Position numbers and translations under genes: made by a program. A DNA stretch of 64,000 bases, taken from the NCBI RefSeq assembly GCF_000974485.1, contig NZ_BBOM01000005.1:372001-436000 (forward strand). Direction: 5' to 3'. Of the stretch, positions 20,902 through 30,408 are shown in pieces; the first letter of the stretch is position 1, and every line of letters starts with the position of its first letter. This stretch comes from Streptomyces sp. NBRC 109706 (GTDB lineage Bacteria > Actinomycetota > Actinomycetes > Streptomycetales > Streptomycetaceae). The notes under the pieces were generated by a model. The model saw nothing but the letters and a program-made list of their open reading frames with translations. It had not been told where the DNA came from and did not search any database.

Positions 20902-23409
20902 GTGAAGGCACCCGACGGGGGACATGGAGCGTTGCACACAGAACCTGCCCGCCCGGGAGGCCGGCTCAGGGCCTCCCCAGGCGGGGCCAGTCAACACTCG
21001 CTGCTGGACGTGCTGCGGGTCGGTTTTCTGACGCTGGACTCCACGGACAGGGTCGTGCTGTGGAGCGAAGCGCTCGACGCGATCCTGGGCCGCTCCCAGC
21101 GGGAGACCGTAGGCACCCGGCTGGCCGAACTCCTGGCCCCCGAAGAGGACTCCGGCCCCCTCCTCAGCCACCGTCATGTGCTCGAAACCGGCGACTGGCA
21201 CGGCGTGCTGCCGATGCGTCACCTGGACGGCAGGACCGTCGCGCTCGAATGCCGGGCGAGCGTGCTGCGGGGTGCCGACGACACCCCGCTCATTCTGGCC
21301 AATCTCGTCGAAGTGGACCGTCTCAGAGGTGTGGAGGAGGACCTGGCGGCCCTCGACGGGCTGTTCACCGCCTTCCCGCTCGGCGTCGCCATCTTCGACA
21401 CCTCGCTGCGTTATGCCCGGGTCAACGACGCCCTGCTCCGGCTCCACTCCCTCGGCGACCGGGATCTGCGGGACAAGACCGTGCTCGATGTGCTGCCGAG
21501 CCCCGCCGCCCAGGAGCTGTACCGGCTCCAGCGGGAGGTGCTGGACACCGGCCGATCCGTGATCGACCTGGTGACCTCGTCGCCCGGCGGCGACGGCGCG
21601 CTCTCCGTCTCGCTGGGCCGCCTGACGGACCGGACGGGCCGGCCGCTGGGCGTCGGATGCACCGTGATGGATATCAGCGAACGACGGGAGGCGCTTGCCA
21701 AGATCGAGCGCGCCCGGCAGCGGCTGGCCCTGCTCAACGACGTCGGCAACGCCCTCGGCGATCTGCTGGACGTGCGCCGGATCGCCGAGACCCTGTCCCG
21801 CCAACTGGTCCCCAGGTTCGGCGACTTCTCCAGCGTGCTGCTGCTGGCCTCCCTCGTCGACGGCCACGAACCCGAACCCGTCGACGATCTCGACTCGGTG
21901 CGGCTGGTCCAGCTCGGCGTCGCCGCCAAACGCCACACCCCGACCATCGACCGCCTGCTGCAGGTCGGCGAGACCATGGCCTTCGCGCCCACCCCGATCC
22001 TCGCCTCGGTGCTGGCCCACGGCTCCCCGCATCTGGCCGACAACCAGCAGACGATCACCGAGGGACTGCCGGAGGAGTCGCCGATGGTCGAATCGGTCCG
22101 GGGCCTGGGCATCCGGTCCATGCTGACCGTGCCGCTCCGCGCCCGGGGCACCACGCTCGGCCTGCTGCTGATCAGCCGCGCCGAACGACGCACCCCGTTC
22201 GATCGCGAGGACCTGGCGCTGGCCACCGAGACGGGCACCCGGGCGGCGATCTTCCTGGACAACGCCCGCCTCTACGCCAGGGAACGCGAGGGCGCGCTGA
22301 TGCTGCAGCGCAGCCTCCTGCCCCAGTGGCTGCCCGACCTGCCCGGCGTCACGGTGAGCCACCGCTACGTGCCCAGCGCCAGTGGCGCCGAGATCGGCGG
22401 GGACTGGTTCGACGTGATCCCGCTCGCCGGCGGCCGGATGGCGTTTGTGATCGGCGATGTCACCGGACACGGGCTGCGCGCCGCCGCCACCATGGGCCAG
22501 CTGCGGACCGCCGTGCGCACCCTGGCCACCCTCGATCTGGCGCCCGCCGAACTGCTGCGCCGGATCAACGACCTGGGCAAGGAGATCGCCCAGCACCCGG
22601 ACGACCCGATGATGGCCACCTGCGCCTATGCCGTCTACGACCCCGCCAGCCGGATCTGCACCATCGCCAAGGCGGGCCATCTCCCGCCCGTGCTGGTCAG
22701 CCACGACCCGAAAACGGAACGCTGGCGGGCCGAGCCGCTGGATCTGCCGTCCGGAATGCCGCTGGGGGTCAGCGGGATGCCGTTCGAGGAGGCACGCGTC
22801 GAGGTCCCCGAGGACACGCTGCTGGTGCTCTACACCGACGGCCTGATCGAGACCAGGGACGAGGATCTCGGCGTCGGCGTCGGGCGACTCTGCGAGCTGC
22901 TGGAGCGCATCTCGGGATCGGACGCCCCGCTCGGCCTGATCTGCGACCATCTGATCGGGGCCCTGCGGCCCAACGTCAAGGACCACGACTCGGACGACAT
23001 CGCGCTGCTGATCGCCCGGCTCGGCGGCCTGCCGCCGGACCGGCTGGCCTCCTGGACGTTCCCCGCGGAGCGTCAGGTGGTGCGCGAGGCGCGCCGGGTG
23101 GTCGTGGAGACGCTGCGCGGCTGGGGTCTGGACGCCCTGATCGACCAGGCAGAACTGCTGGTCAGCGAGTTGGTCACCAATGCCGTGCGCCATGCCCACG
23201 GGCCGGTGGAGCTGCGGGTGGTGCGCGGCTCAACCCTGCTGATCGAGGTCACCGACCCCGCGCTCGACCCCCCACGGGAACGCACGACCACCCCCGAGGA
23301 CGAGGGTGGTCGAGGGCTGTCACTGGTCTCCCGGGAGGCCCGCCGCTGGGGCACCAGGCGCGGATCCACCGGGAAGACCGTCTGGTTCGAACTGACCACG
23401 GCGCCCTGA
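20902..23409 (+). CDS. PAS/GAF-domain SpoIIE-type PP2C phosphatase with C-terminal anti-sigma-like ATPase domain
   Basis: 835-aa multidomain signalling protein without membrane helices. In order: a PAS domain about residues 35-140, a second PAS about 150-260 ending MDISERREAL, a GAF domain about 280-460 (DFSSVLLLASL to ATETGTRAAIFLDNARLY), a SpoIIE/PP2C phosphatase domain about 480-690 (GGDWFDVIPL, VIGDVTGHGLRAAATMGQLR, YTDGLIE, DDIALLIARL), and a HATPase_c domain about 700-830 (LLVSELVTNAVRHAHGPVELRV, EGGRGLSLV). Such proteins dephosphorylate anti-anti-sigma factors and may also act as anti-sigma kinases. GTG 20902 is the first possible start; no good ribosome site precedes it, so the exact start is tentative. 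Confidence 0.9.
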   Translation: MKAPDGGHGALHTEPARPGGRLRASPGGASQHSLLDVLRVGFLTLDSTDRVVLWSEALDAILGRSQRETVGTRLAELLAPEEDSGPLLSHRHVLETGDWHGVLPMRHLDGRTVALECRASVLRGADDTPLILANLVEVDRLRGVEEDLAALDGLFTAFPLGVAIFDTSLRYARVNDALLRLHSLGDRDLRDKTVLDVLPSPAAQELYRLQREVLDTGRSVIDLVTSSPGGDGALSVSLGRLTDRTGRPLGVGCTVMDISERREALAKIERARQRLALLNDVGNALGDLLDVRRIAETLSRQLVPRFGDFSSVLLLASLVDGHEPEPVDDLDSVRLVQLGVAAKRHTPTIDRLLQVGETMAFAPTPILASVLAHGSPHLADNQQTITEGLPEESPMVESVRGLGIRSMLTVPLRARGTTLGLLLISRAERRTPFDREDLALATETGTRAAIFLDNARLYAREREGALMLQRSLLPQWLPDLPGVTVSHRYVPSASGAEIGGDWFDVIPLAGGRMAFVIGDVTGHGLRAAATMGQLRTAVRTLATLDLAPAELLRRINDLGKEIAQHPDDPMMATCAYAVYDPASRICTIAKAGHLPPVLVSHDPKTERWRAEPLDLPSGMPLGVSGMPFEEARVEVPEDTLLVLYTDGLIETRDEDLGVGVGRLCELLERISGSDAPLGLICDHLIGALRPNVKDHDSDDIALLIARLGGLPPDRLASWTFPAERQVVREARRVVVETLRGWGLDALIDQAELLVSELVTNAVRHAHGPVELRVVRGSTLLIEVTDPALDPPRERTTTPEDEGGRGLSLVSREARRWGTRRGSTGKTVWFELTTAP

Positions 23410-23421
23410 ACCATGGCCATG

Positions 23422-23443
23422 GCCTGAGCCGGCCGGCTCAGGC
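23422..23443. terminator. 22-bp perfect palindrome between convergent genes
   Basis: GCCTGAGCCGG followed directly by its complement. It starts 13 nt after the phosphatase stop and overlaps the last codons of the convergent permease gene (stop 23438-23440). It probably acts as a bidirectional terminator; part of it is coding. Confidence 0.6.
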
Positions 23444-24817
23444 GGCCAACACCGCCTCCACCGCCGAGGAGCGACGTATCAACCGCCGCGCCGTGCCCAC
23501 GCTGGCGACCAGCGTGATCAGCACCGCGAACCCAGCCACCGCGCCATGGATGCCCCAGACCCAGCCGTCCGACGGGAACCAGACGCCGGCCCGCGCATGG
23601 GCGAACGGCACCAGCGCCGTCAGCGAGGCCAGCAGCCCGAAGACCACCCCCGCGCCCGCGACCAGAGCGGACTCGGCCCCCACCATGCGCAGCACCTGCC
23701 CGGGCGTGGCCCCGGCCAGCCGCTGTTGGCCGAACTCCCGACGGCGGAAGGCCGTCGCCGCGACCAGGGTGTTGACCAGCATGATGCAGCAGAAGGCCGC
23801 GATGATGCCGACCACCACATAGTTCATCGTCTCCATCGTCCGGCTCTCCTCAAGCACCACCGCGCCCTCGGCCTTGAGCTGGACGTTCTCCAGCCGCTGC
23901 ATGGCGAGCGTGCCGGCCGTGACCGTGGTGAACAGCGTCACCGGCATCACCGCCCTGGCCAACTCCCCCGTGCGCCGGCGGACGTTGCCCACCGCCAACT
24001 GGCCGCTGACGCCGCCCAGCAGCCGCACCGGCCAGCCCAGCAGCACCGTCGTCACCCGAAGCAGCACGGGCGCCAGCAGCGCCACCGTGAGCGCGGCGGC
24101 CACCACTCCTGGCCCGGCGGACATGAAGACGTCCACGCCCTCGCCGTCCATCACGGTCAGCGTGGTCACCACGGCGCCGGCGGTGGCGGCCAGGCCCAAC
24201 AGCGCGCCGATCCAGCGCCACCGCCCCATCAACGGCCCGGCTTCCCCGGCGCCCGCCGCGTCGACCATCGCCTCCACGGCCCGCATCCGGGTGGCCCGAC
24301 GGGCCGTCAACAGCGCGCCGACCAGGGCCGCCGTCAGCCCGTTGGCCACGCCCATGGACACCGCGGCCGGGCCGAAGACATGCTCGATCCCCGCATCCAC
24401 CTGGCCGGTCTCCCGCAGGGCCGCGAAGAGCAGCCGCCCCAACAGCATCGACGCGGGGACCGCCAGCGCCACGGCGGCCAGCGCCAGCAGCATCGTCTCC
24501 CCCACGATCAGCCGCCGCACCTGGCCAGGGGTGGCCCCCACGCTCTTCAACAGGGCCATCTCCCTGGCGCGTTGTCGTACCGTCAGCGACATGGTGGACA
24601 CGACCGCGAAGATCACCAGGGCCAGGCCGTAGCCCCCGACCACAAAGGCCATCGTCTCCAGCGTCTCGACGCTGCTCTCCGGCACCCCGGGCCCGCCCGC
24701 GGTGTCCAGCAGGGAGCCGAACGCCATCACCATGGCCGCGCCGAAGAACACGGCGAGAAACCCCGCGACAAAGCCGCCGGGCCGCTTGGCCAGCGAACGC
24801 ATCGCCATCAGCAACAT
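23438..24817 (-). CDS. FtsX-like ABC exporter permease
   Basis: 459-aa membrane protein with two FtsX modules. Helix 1 (FVAGFLAVFFGAAMVMAFG) is followed by a short extracellular loop, then three helices with VRQRAREMALLKSVGATPGQVRRLIVGE between them. The second module repeats the pattern with FRRREFGQQRLAGATPGQVLRMVGAE. About eight helices in all; there is no large MacB-type extracellular domain. ATG 24817 lies one base past the stop of the ATPase gene, so the two are translationally coupled. Likely exports a lipid, peptide or antibiotic; the substrate is unknown. Confidence 0.9.
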   Translation of the reverse strand: MLLMAMRSLAKRPGGFVAGFLAVFFGAAMVMAFGSLLDTAGGPGVPESSVETLETMAFVVGGYGLALVIFAVVSTMSLTVRQRAREMALLKSVGATPGQVRRLIVGETMLLALAAVALAVPASMLLGRLLFAALRETGQVDAGIEHVFGPAAVSMGVANGLTAALVGALLTARRATRMRAVEAMVDAAGAGEAGPLMGRWRWIGALLGLAATAGAVVTTLTVMDGEGVDVFMSAGPGVVAAALTVALLAPVLLRVTTVLLGWPVRLLGGVSGQLAVGNVRRRTGELARAVMPVTLFTTVTAGTLAMQRLENVQLKAEGAVVLEESRTMETMNYVVVGIIAAFCCIMLVNTLVAATAFRRREFGQQRLAGATPGQVLRMVGAESALVAGAGVVFGLLASLTALVPFAHARAGVWFPSDGWVWGIHGAVAGFAVLITLVASVGTARRLIRRSSAVEAVLAA

Positions 24818-24818
24818 C

Positions 24819-25628
24819 TCAGGCCCCCGCGGCGATCGTGTCGGCTGCCTCGGCCGCGTCCCAGGCGCCGAGCCTCGTCATCCGCTCGGCCACCGCCTCG
24901 GCGCTGGGCCGGACCAGCGTGCCGACCAGCCGGCCGTCGGCGAGGAAGAGCACCTGGTCCGCACAGGCGGCGGCCACCGGATCGTGGGTGACCATCACCA
25001 CCGTGCGGCCATGGACCCGCACCGCCTCGCCGAGCAGACCGAGCACCTCGCGGGCGCTACGGGTGTCCAGCGCGCCGGTGGGCTCGTCGGCGAAGATCAC
25101 ATCAGGCTCCGTCACCAACGCCCGGGTGATGGCGACGCGTTGCTGCTGGCCGCCGGAGAGCTGCGCGGGCAGATGCCGCAGCCGCTCCCCGAGGCCCAAC
25201 TGCTCCAGCGTGCGCACCGCCCGCCGCCGATCGACCTTGCGGCCGGCCAGCCGCAGCGGGAGCGTGACGTTCTGCAGCACGGTCAGCGTGGGCAGCAGGT
25301 TGAACTGCTGGAAGACGAAGCCGATGCGCTGCCGGCGCAGCCTGGTCAGCTCCGCCTCGCCGCTGCCCGCCAACTCGGCGCCCGCCACCACGACCCGGCC
25401 GCCGGACGGCTGATCCAACCCGGCGGCGCACTGCAGCAGCGTGCTCTTCCCCGAGCCCGAAGGCCCCATCACCGCCGTGAAGCTTCCCGTGGGCAGCGAC
25501 AGCGTGATCCCGTCCAGCGCCCTGACCGCCGTACCGGCCGCGCCGTGGCCGCCGTACACCTTGTGCACGGAGACCATGCGCAGCGCCTCGGCCGAACCGG
25601 CCGCCCCCGTGTCCGTTCCTCGGAACAT
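24819..25628 (-). CDS. ABC exporter ATPase, LolD/MacB type
   Basis: 269-aa cytoplasmic ATPase partner of the FtsX permease. Walker A GPSGSGKST, Q-loop in FVFQQFNLLPTL, signature LSGGQQQR, Walker B VIFADEPTGALD and switch His in MVTHDP. ATG 25628 has a GAGGAG site six bases upstream and is preferred over longer in-frame alternatives up to 25742. The gene follows the GntR regulator by 142 nt on the same strand, so the regulator may control this exporter, as in YtrA-type systems. Confidence 0.92.
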   Translation of the reverse strand: MFRGTDTGAAGSAEALRMVSVHKVYGGHGAAGTAVRALDGITLSLPTGSFTAVMGPSGSGKSTLLQCAAGLDQPSGGRVVVAGAELAGSGEAELTRLRRQRIGFVFQQFNLLPTLTVLQNVTLPLRLAGRKVDRRRAVRTLEQLGLGERLRHLPAQLSGGQQQRVAITRALVTEPDVIFADEPTGALDTRSAREVLGLLGEAVRVHGRTVVMVTHDPVAAACADQVLFLADGRLVGTLVRPSAEAVAERMTRLGAWDAAEAADTIAAGA

Positions 25629-25770
25629 CGCCCACTCCTCTGCTCTGACAACGCCCGTCCGCGCCATCACCCTTGACGCTACGGAGCGGCAGAGGCCGGA
25701 ACGATGGGGGCGGACACCGAACCGGGGTGGCGCTGGCACCACCCCGCCGGGGACCGGCCGGGCCCACCCC

Positions 25771-26523
25771 TCAGCGCACCGGCAGGTGGTAGGCGACGCG
25801 GAACCGATCGGCCGGCACCACCACGTCCGCCGTCTCCACCGGCAGACAGCCGGCCCGGTAGGTACGGCGGATGACCAGCACCGGATGCCCCGGCAGGCCC
25901 CCCAGCACCCGGGCCTCCGCGGCCAGGGCCGGCCTGGCCTCGACCTCCTCGGCGACGTTGTCGACGATCACATCGATCGCGGCCATCCGCTCCACCACCC
26001 CGCGCCCGGCGAGCGGGCCCTGCTCGGGCAGCACCACCGGCGTGCGGCCGGTGAGCCCCAGCGGCTCCCAGGAGGTGGAGACCATCGCCGGCTCCGTCCC
26101 CACCCGGAACACATAGCGCGTGCACATCACCGGATCGCCCGGCTCCACCCGCAGCCGCTCCGCGACCCCTGGCGAGGCCTCGCCCCGCTCGCTCTGCGCC
26201 TCCCAGGTGCCGCGCACCCGCTCGTCGGCCTGCTCCTGCCGGAAGGGCGAGCACTCCCCCAACGTGCGGTATCCGCTGCGTGCGATGGTGCGCGGCACCG
26301 GGCGCTCCCGCACATAGGTGCCCGATCCCGACCTCCCCTCGACCAGGCCCTCGGCCATGAGCACCTTCCTGGCCTCCAGCGCCACCGTGTCGGAGACCCC
26401 GTACGAGGCCCGAATGCTGGCCTGCGAGGGGAGCCGGGTGTGTGGTGGCAGGCTGCCGTCGGTGATCTGCTGCCGAAGGTCGTCCGCGACCCGGAGATAC
26501 GCGGGCTGTTCACCGAATGACAC
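25771..26523 (-). CDS. GntR-family regulator with UTRA domain (HutC subfamily)
   Basis: 250-aa transcription factor. The N-terminal winged helix (YLRVADDLRQQITDGSLPPHTRLPSQASIRASYGVSDTVALEARKVLMAEGLVEGRSGSGTYV, about residues 5-70) is classic GntR. Residues about 90-245 form a UTRA-type ligand domain with PVMCTRYVFRVGTEPAMVSTSWEPL and HPVLVIRRTYRAG. GTG 26523 was chosen for its GGGAGGGG site; an upstream frame extension to 26568 lacks one. Upstream on the minus strand lie repeated TTGTCA elements that could be promoter or operator sites. Ligand unknown. Confidence 0.9.
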   Translation of the reverse strand: MSFGEQPAYLRVADDLRQQITDGSLPPHTRLPSQASIRASYGVSDTVALEARKVLMAEGLVEGRSGSGTYVRERPVPRTIARSGYRTLGECSPFRQEQADERVRGTWEAQSERGEASPGVAERLRVEPGDPVMCTRYVFRVGTEPAMVSTSWEPLGLTGRTPVVLPEQGPLAGRGVVERMAAIDVIVDNVAEEVEARPALAAEARVLGGLPGHPVLVIRRTYRAGCLPVETADVVVPADRFRVAYHLPVR

Positions 26524-26704
26524 AGGCCCCTCCCACAGTTGCTTCCGATTTATGCTGACAAACAGCAACAGCTTGACAACAGAAAGTTGCCAACCGCAAG
26601 GGACGGCCAGAGTTTCACTCGAAGTGATGACCGCCGGTCCGGCAGCCGGACACCTGACGCGACGTCACGCGTAACGCCAATCCCCCGGGCGGACAAGTAC
26701 AGGT

Positions 26705-27409
26705 GTGGAACCAACGAAGCACGCACTCGTACGAGCCGGCGATCCGGAGGCCTTCCGGGAGCTGTTCCGCGCTCATGCGCGGCTGATCGACGGCTATGCC
26801 CTGCGCGCGACCGGCGATCCGACACTGGCCGAGGACGTGGTGTCCCTGACCTTCCTGGAGGCATGGCGGCTCCGCGAGCAGGTCAGGGACGAGGGCCCCA
26901 GCCTCCGCCCCTGGCTGATGGGAACAGCCCTCAACACCCTGCGCAACTCCTCGCGTTCCAGACGCCGTTACCAACACGCCCTGGCCCGGTTGCCGAGCGC
27001 CCGGGCGGCGCCCGACATCGCCGACGAGGTGGTCGGCCGGATCACGGACGCCGGCCGGGTGGCGGCGGCCCGCCGCGCCCTGGCGTTCTCCGATCTGCTG
27101 CCGCCCGGCATCGAGGACGGCGTCTACGAGGCGCTGGGCCGCGTGCCGGGGATCGAAGTGCTGGAGGACACCGAGGACGCCGCGGGACGCGCCGCCGTGG
27201 GCCTGGCCCGCACCGACGCCGAGGCCGGCACCCGGTCCGCCTATCTCCTCGACCCCGAGACCTTCCGCTACCTCGGCTTCCAGCAGATCCAGGCCACGGA
27301 ACACAACGACATCCCGGCGGGCACGCTCCTGGACGAATACGCCCTGCTCGAACTGGGCGTGGTCGACGAGCAGAAACAACGCCCCGGCCAGGGCAACGGC
27401 GCGGCATGA
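26705..27409 (+). CDS. Sigma-70 region 2 fused to a CU044_5270-type C-terminal domain (probable fusion remnant)
   Basis: 234 aa. Residues about 1-85 are sigma region 2 of an ECF-type factor (AFRELFRAHARLIDGYALRATGDPTLAEDVVSLTFLEAWRL, then RPWLMGTALNTLRNSSRSRRR). The next 30 residues (PDIADEVVGRITDAGRVAAARRAL) match the linker leading to region 4, but region 4 itself is absent. After about residue 120 the sequence looks like the C-terminal half of CU044_5270-family proteins (VYEALGRVPGIEVL, RSAYLLDPETFRYLGFQQIQ, IPAGTLLDEYALLELGVVDEQKQRP), normally encoded by the gene after such sigma factors. An in-frame deletion joining two neighbouring genes is the simplest reading. It starts at GTG 26705 with a weak site. 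Without region 4 it is unlikely to be a working sigma factor. Confidence 0.72.
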   Translation: MEPTKHALVRAGDPEAFRELFRAHARLIDGYALRATGDPTLAEDVVSLTFLEAWRLREQVRDEGPSLRPWLMGTALNTLRNSSRSRRRYQHALARLPSARAAPDIADEVVGRITDAGRVAAARRALAFSDLLPPGIEDGVYEALGRVPGIEVLEDTEDAAGRAAVGLARTDAEAGTRSAYLLDPETFRYLGFQQIQATEHNDIPAGTLLDEYALLELGVVDEQKQRPGQGNGAA

Positions 27410-27571
27410 CGCCGCAGGCTTCGCAGGGAGGCAGGCCGCCTCGGTGGTCGACCATGTCCTGGAAGACCGTGCCCATGTCGAGGGTTCGCCGGGGGACGGC
27501 ACCGGCCCGTTCCGGAGAGTCCCTTGACGGCCCTCTGTTCGCCGCACCGGCGAGGTGGTGACGCGCGCCCG

Positions 27572-28660
27572 CTACACGTTGAAGCGGAACTCCACCACAT
27601 CGCCGTCGCGCATCACATAGTCCTTGCCCTCCATCCGGGCCCGGCCGCGGGCGCGGGCCTCGGTGACGGAGCCGGCTTCGACGAGGTCGTCGAAGGAGAT
27701 GACCTCGGCCTTGATGAAGCCCTTCTGGAAGTCGGTGTGGATCACGCCGGCGGCCTCGGGGGCGGTGGCGCCCTGCTTGATCGTCCAGGCCCTGGCCTCC
27801 TTGGGCCCGGCCGTGAGGTAGGTCTGCAGGCCGAGGGTGGCGAAGCCGACCCGGGCCAGGGTGGCGAGGCCCGGCTCGTCCTGGCCGACGGTCTGGAGGA
27901 GTTCGAGCGCCTCGTCCTCCTCCAGCTCGGCGAGGTCGGCCTCCAGCTTGGCGTTGAGGAAGATCGCCTCGGCGGGCGCGACCAGCGCCCGCTGCTCCTC
28001 CTTGAACGCCTCGTCGGTCAGCTCGTCCTCGTCCACGTTGAAGAGATAGAGGAACGGCTTCACCGTCAGCAGATGCAGCTCGCGCAGCGGCTCCGCGCGC
28101 TCGCTGCCCTGGGCGATGCCAGCGGCGAAGAGGGTGCGCCCCTCCTCCAGGATCGCCTGCGCCTCCTCCACCGCGCGGACCAGCGGCTGCTTGTCCTTCT
28201 TGACCCTGGCCTCCTTCTGGAGCCGGGGCAGCACCTTCTCGATGGTCTGGAGATCGGCCAGGATCAGCTCGGTGTCGATGGTCTCGATATCGCTCTTGGG
28301 CGAGACCTTGCCGTCCACATGGACCACGTTCTCGTCACGGAAGGCCCTGATCACCTGGCAGATCGCGTCCGACTCACGGATGTTGGCCAGGAACTTGTTC
28401 CCCAGGCCCTCGCCCTCGCTGGCGCCGCGCACGATGCCCGCGATGTCGACGAAGTCCACCGTGGCCGGGAGCACCCGCTGGGAGGAGAACACCTCGGCCA
28501 GCTTGTGGAGCCGGGGGTCGGGGACGCCGACCACGCCGATGTTGGGCTCGATGGTGGCGAACGGGTAGTTGGCCGCGAGCACGTCGTTCTTGGTCAGGGC
28601 GTTGAACAGCGTGGACTTGCCGACGTTGGGCAGGCCGACGATTCCGATCGTGAGCGACAC
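27572..28660 (-). CDS. ychF: Redox-regulated ribosome-binding ATPase YchF/OLA1
   Basis: 362 aa, normal length. G1 GLPNVGKST (residues 8-16), G3 DIAGIVRGASEGEGLGNKFL, the NVDE motif in place of NKxD (explaining ATP preference in the family), and the C-terminal TGS domain (LQTYLTAGPKEARAWTI ... GDVVEFRFNV). It starts at GTG 28660 giving MSLTIGIVGLPNVGKS. It stands alone on the minus strand. Confidence 0.97.
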   Translation of the reverse strand: MSLTIGIVGLPNVGKSTLFNALTKNDVLAANYPFATIEPNIGVVGVPDPRLHKLAEVFSSQRVLPATVDFVDIAGIVRGASEGEGLGNKFLANIRESDAICQVIRAFRDENVVHVDGKVSPKSDIETIDTELILADLQTIEKVLPRLQKEARVKKDKQPLVRAVEEAQAILEEGRTLFAAGIAQGSERAEPLRELHLLTVKPFLYLFNVDEDELTDEAFKEEQRALVAPAEAIFLNAKLEADLAELEEDEALELLQTVGQDEPGLATLARVGFATLGLQTYLTAGPKEARAWTIKQGATAPEAAGVIHTDFQKGFIKAEVISFDDLVEAGSVTEARARGRARMEGKDYVMRDGDVVEFRFNV

Positions 28661-28802
28661 GTGAGACTTCCCGGAACGAGTGAGGGGTGGACGCGGCTCA
28701 CCAGTCTACGGGCGCCCCGGGGAGCACCCGCCGGGCGCGGTCATATCGACCGTTAAGCGTGTCCCGCCAGGCGCGGCCCCACCAGCGGCTTACGTTGGAC
28801 CG

Positions 28803-29315
28803 GTGGAACACAGCACGCACACAACTCGGCACCCTCGGCAACATTCCGCCGTGGCGCGCCGGCGGGTGCCTCGACCCGCAGGGGCGACGCCGGCCTCGGC
28901 CCGGGCGAGAACCGGCGGGCCGCGCCGGGCGCCGGTCCTGGTCGCCCTCGGCCGACTCCCCCGCCCGCGACTCACCGGCCTCGGCTGCGGGGTGCTGGCC
29001 ACCTCGGCGATGGTGGTGGCCGCCTGGTTCTGCGAGCTGCTCGGCGGGGCGCCCACCCTCTACGGGGTGCTGTTCGTGTTGGCGTCGGTCGCGGCGGCCG
29101 GCTGGGTCAGGCCCGCCGAGCTGATCTGTGGGCCGATCGCCGCTCCCATCGCCTTCGCCGTCGGCCTGTTGGCCACCAGCGGCCCCATGAACACCGTCAC
29201 CGAGCTGGCGCTCCGCGCCCCCTGGCTCTTCGTGGGCACCGGCATCGCGCTCTGGATCGTCCTGGTGCGCAAGGGCCTTCAGCTGCTCCGCCGCCGGCTG
29301 AGCCGGGGCCGCTGA
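28803..29315 (+). CDS. Small membrane protein (DUF6542-like)
   Basis: About 170 aa. A basic, Ala/Arg/Pro-rich N-terminus of some 60 residues precedes four hydrophobic helices (VLATSAMVVAAWFCELLGG, LYGVLFVLASVAAAGWV, LICGPIAAPIAFAVGLLA, WLFVGTGIALWIVLV) and a basic tail. It resembles the DUF6542 proteins found next to ychF/ispH in Streptomyces. GTG 28803 was chosen; no ribosome site precedes it, but TACGTT lies 7 nt upstream, so the message may be leaderless. Function unknown. Confidence 0.72.
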   Translation: MEHSTHTTRHPRQHSAVARRRVPRPAGATPASARARTGGPRRAPVLVALGRLPRPRLTGLGCGVLATSAMVVAAWFCELLGGAPTLYGVLFVLASVAAAGWVRPAELICGPIAAPIAFAVGLLATSGPMNTVTELALRAPWLFVGTGIALWIVLVRKGLQLLRRRLSRGR

Positions 29316-29351
29316 GCCCCAGCCGGAAGCCCGCCCGGGACCGACCGGCCC

Positions 29352-30335
29352 TCAGCCGTTGACCTTGGCCGCCGCCTCGGCACGCAGATCCCTGCGCAGC
29401 TCCTTGGGCAGCGAGAACTGGATGTGCTCGTCCATCGGCTGGACCAGCTCCACATCGGCGAAGCCGCGCTCGGTCAGCCACTCCAGCACGCCCTCCACCA
29501 GGACCTCGGGCACCGAGGCACCCGAGGAGAGGCCCACCGTGCGGACCCCGTCCAGCCAGGACTCGTCGATCTCCGAGGCGTTGTCCACCAGATGGGCGGC
29601 GCGGGCGCCGGCGCCGAGCGCCACCTCGACCATGCGGACCGAGTTCGAGGAGTTCCTGGAGCCGACGACCAGCACCAACTCAGCGTCGGCGGCGACCTTC
29701 TTGATGGCGGTCTGACGGTTCTGGGTGGCGTAGCAGATATCGTCGCTCGGCGGGCTGACCAGCTGCGGGAACCGGCCCTTGAGGGCGTCGACGGTCTCCA
29801 TGGTCTCGTCCACCGAGAGGGTGGTCTGGGAGAGCCAGACGACCCTCTCCGGGTCCCTGACCTCGACGTTCGCCACATCCTCCGGGCCGTCGACCAGGGT
29901 GATGTGCTCGGGCGCCTCCCCGCTGGTCCCGATGACCTCCTCGTGGCCCTCGTGACCGATCAGCAGGATGTCGAAGTCGTCCTTGGCGAACCGGACGGCT
30001 TCCTTGTGCACCTTGGTGACCAGCGGGCAGGTGGCGTCGATGGTGGCCAACTTTCCGCGCTCCGCCTCCCGATGCACCTCGGGTGACACCCCGTGCGCGG
30101 AGAAGATCACGATTTCACCCTCGGGGACCTCCGCCGTCTCCTCGACGAAGATGGCGCCCTTCTGCTCCAGGGTGCGCACCACATACTTGTTGTGCACGAT
30201 CTCGTGCCGCACGTAGACGGGGGCGCCGTACTGCTTGAGTGCCTGCTCAACGGCTATCACGGCGCGGTCAACGCCCGCGCAGTAGCCCCGAGGGGCGGCC
30301 AGTAGGACGCGACGACGCTCGGTGTCTTCAGCCAT
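29352..30335 (-). CDS. ispH: 4-hydroxy-3-methylbut-2-enyl diphosphate reductase (IspH/LytB)
   Basis: 327-aa iron-sulfur enzyme that makes IPP and DMAPP in the last step of the MEP pathway. The three Fe-S cysteines are visible: GYC (Cys 19), ATC (Cys 103) and ICYATQ (Cys 201). Catalytic neighbourhood motifs [18 protein letters not shown] and NSSNSVRM are intact. ATG 30335 is preferred; an ATG nine bases upstream (30344) is possible. It diverges from xseA with only about 70 nt between the starts. Confidence 0.97.
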   Translation of the reverse strand: MAEDTERRRVLLAAPRGYCAGVDRAVIAVEQALKQYGAPVYVRHEIVHNKYVVRTLEQKGAIFVEETAEVPEGEIVIFSAHGVSPEVHREAERGKLATIDATCPLVTKVHKEAVRFAKDDFDILLIGHEGHEEVIGTSGEAPEHITLVDGPEDVANVEVRDPERVVWLSQTTLSVDETMETVDALKGRFPQLVSPPSDDICYATQNRQTAIKKVAADAELVLVVGSRNSSNSVRMVEVALGAGARAAHLVDNASEIDESWLDGVRTVGLSSGASVPEVLVEGVLEWLTERGFADVELVQPMDEHIQFSLPKELRRDLRAEAAAKVNG

Positions 30336-30408
30336 GCGCCCCATCGTAGAGGGGCCGGCGGGAGAAGGAAGGGCCCCGCTGTCAGTGGTCGGCGTTAGCG
30401 TGAGACCC

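Noticed and set aside
23546..24991. 481-codon plus-strand frame
   Set aside because: Antisense to the FtsX permease gene; His/Arg/Gln-rich antisense composition.
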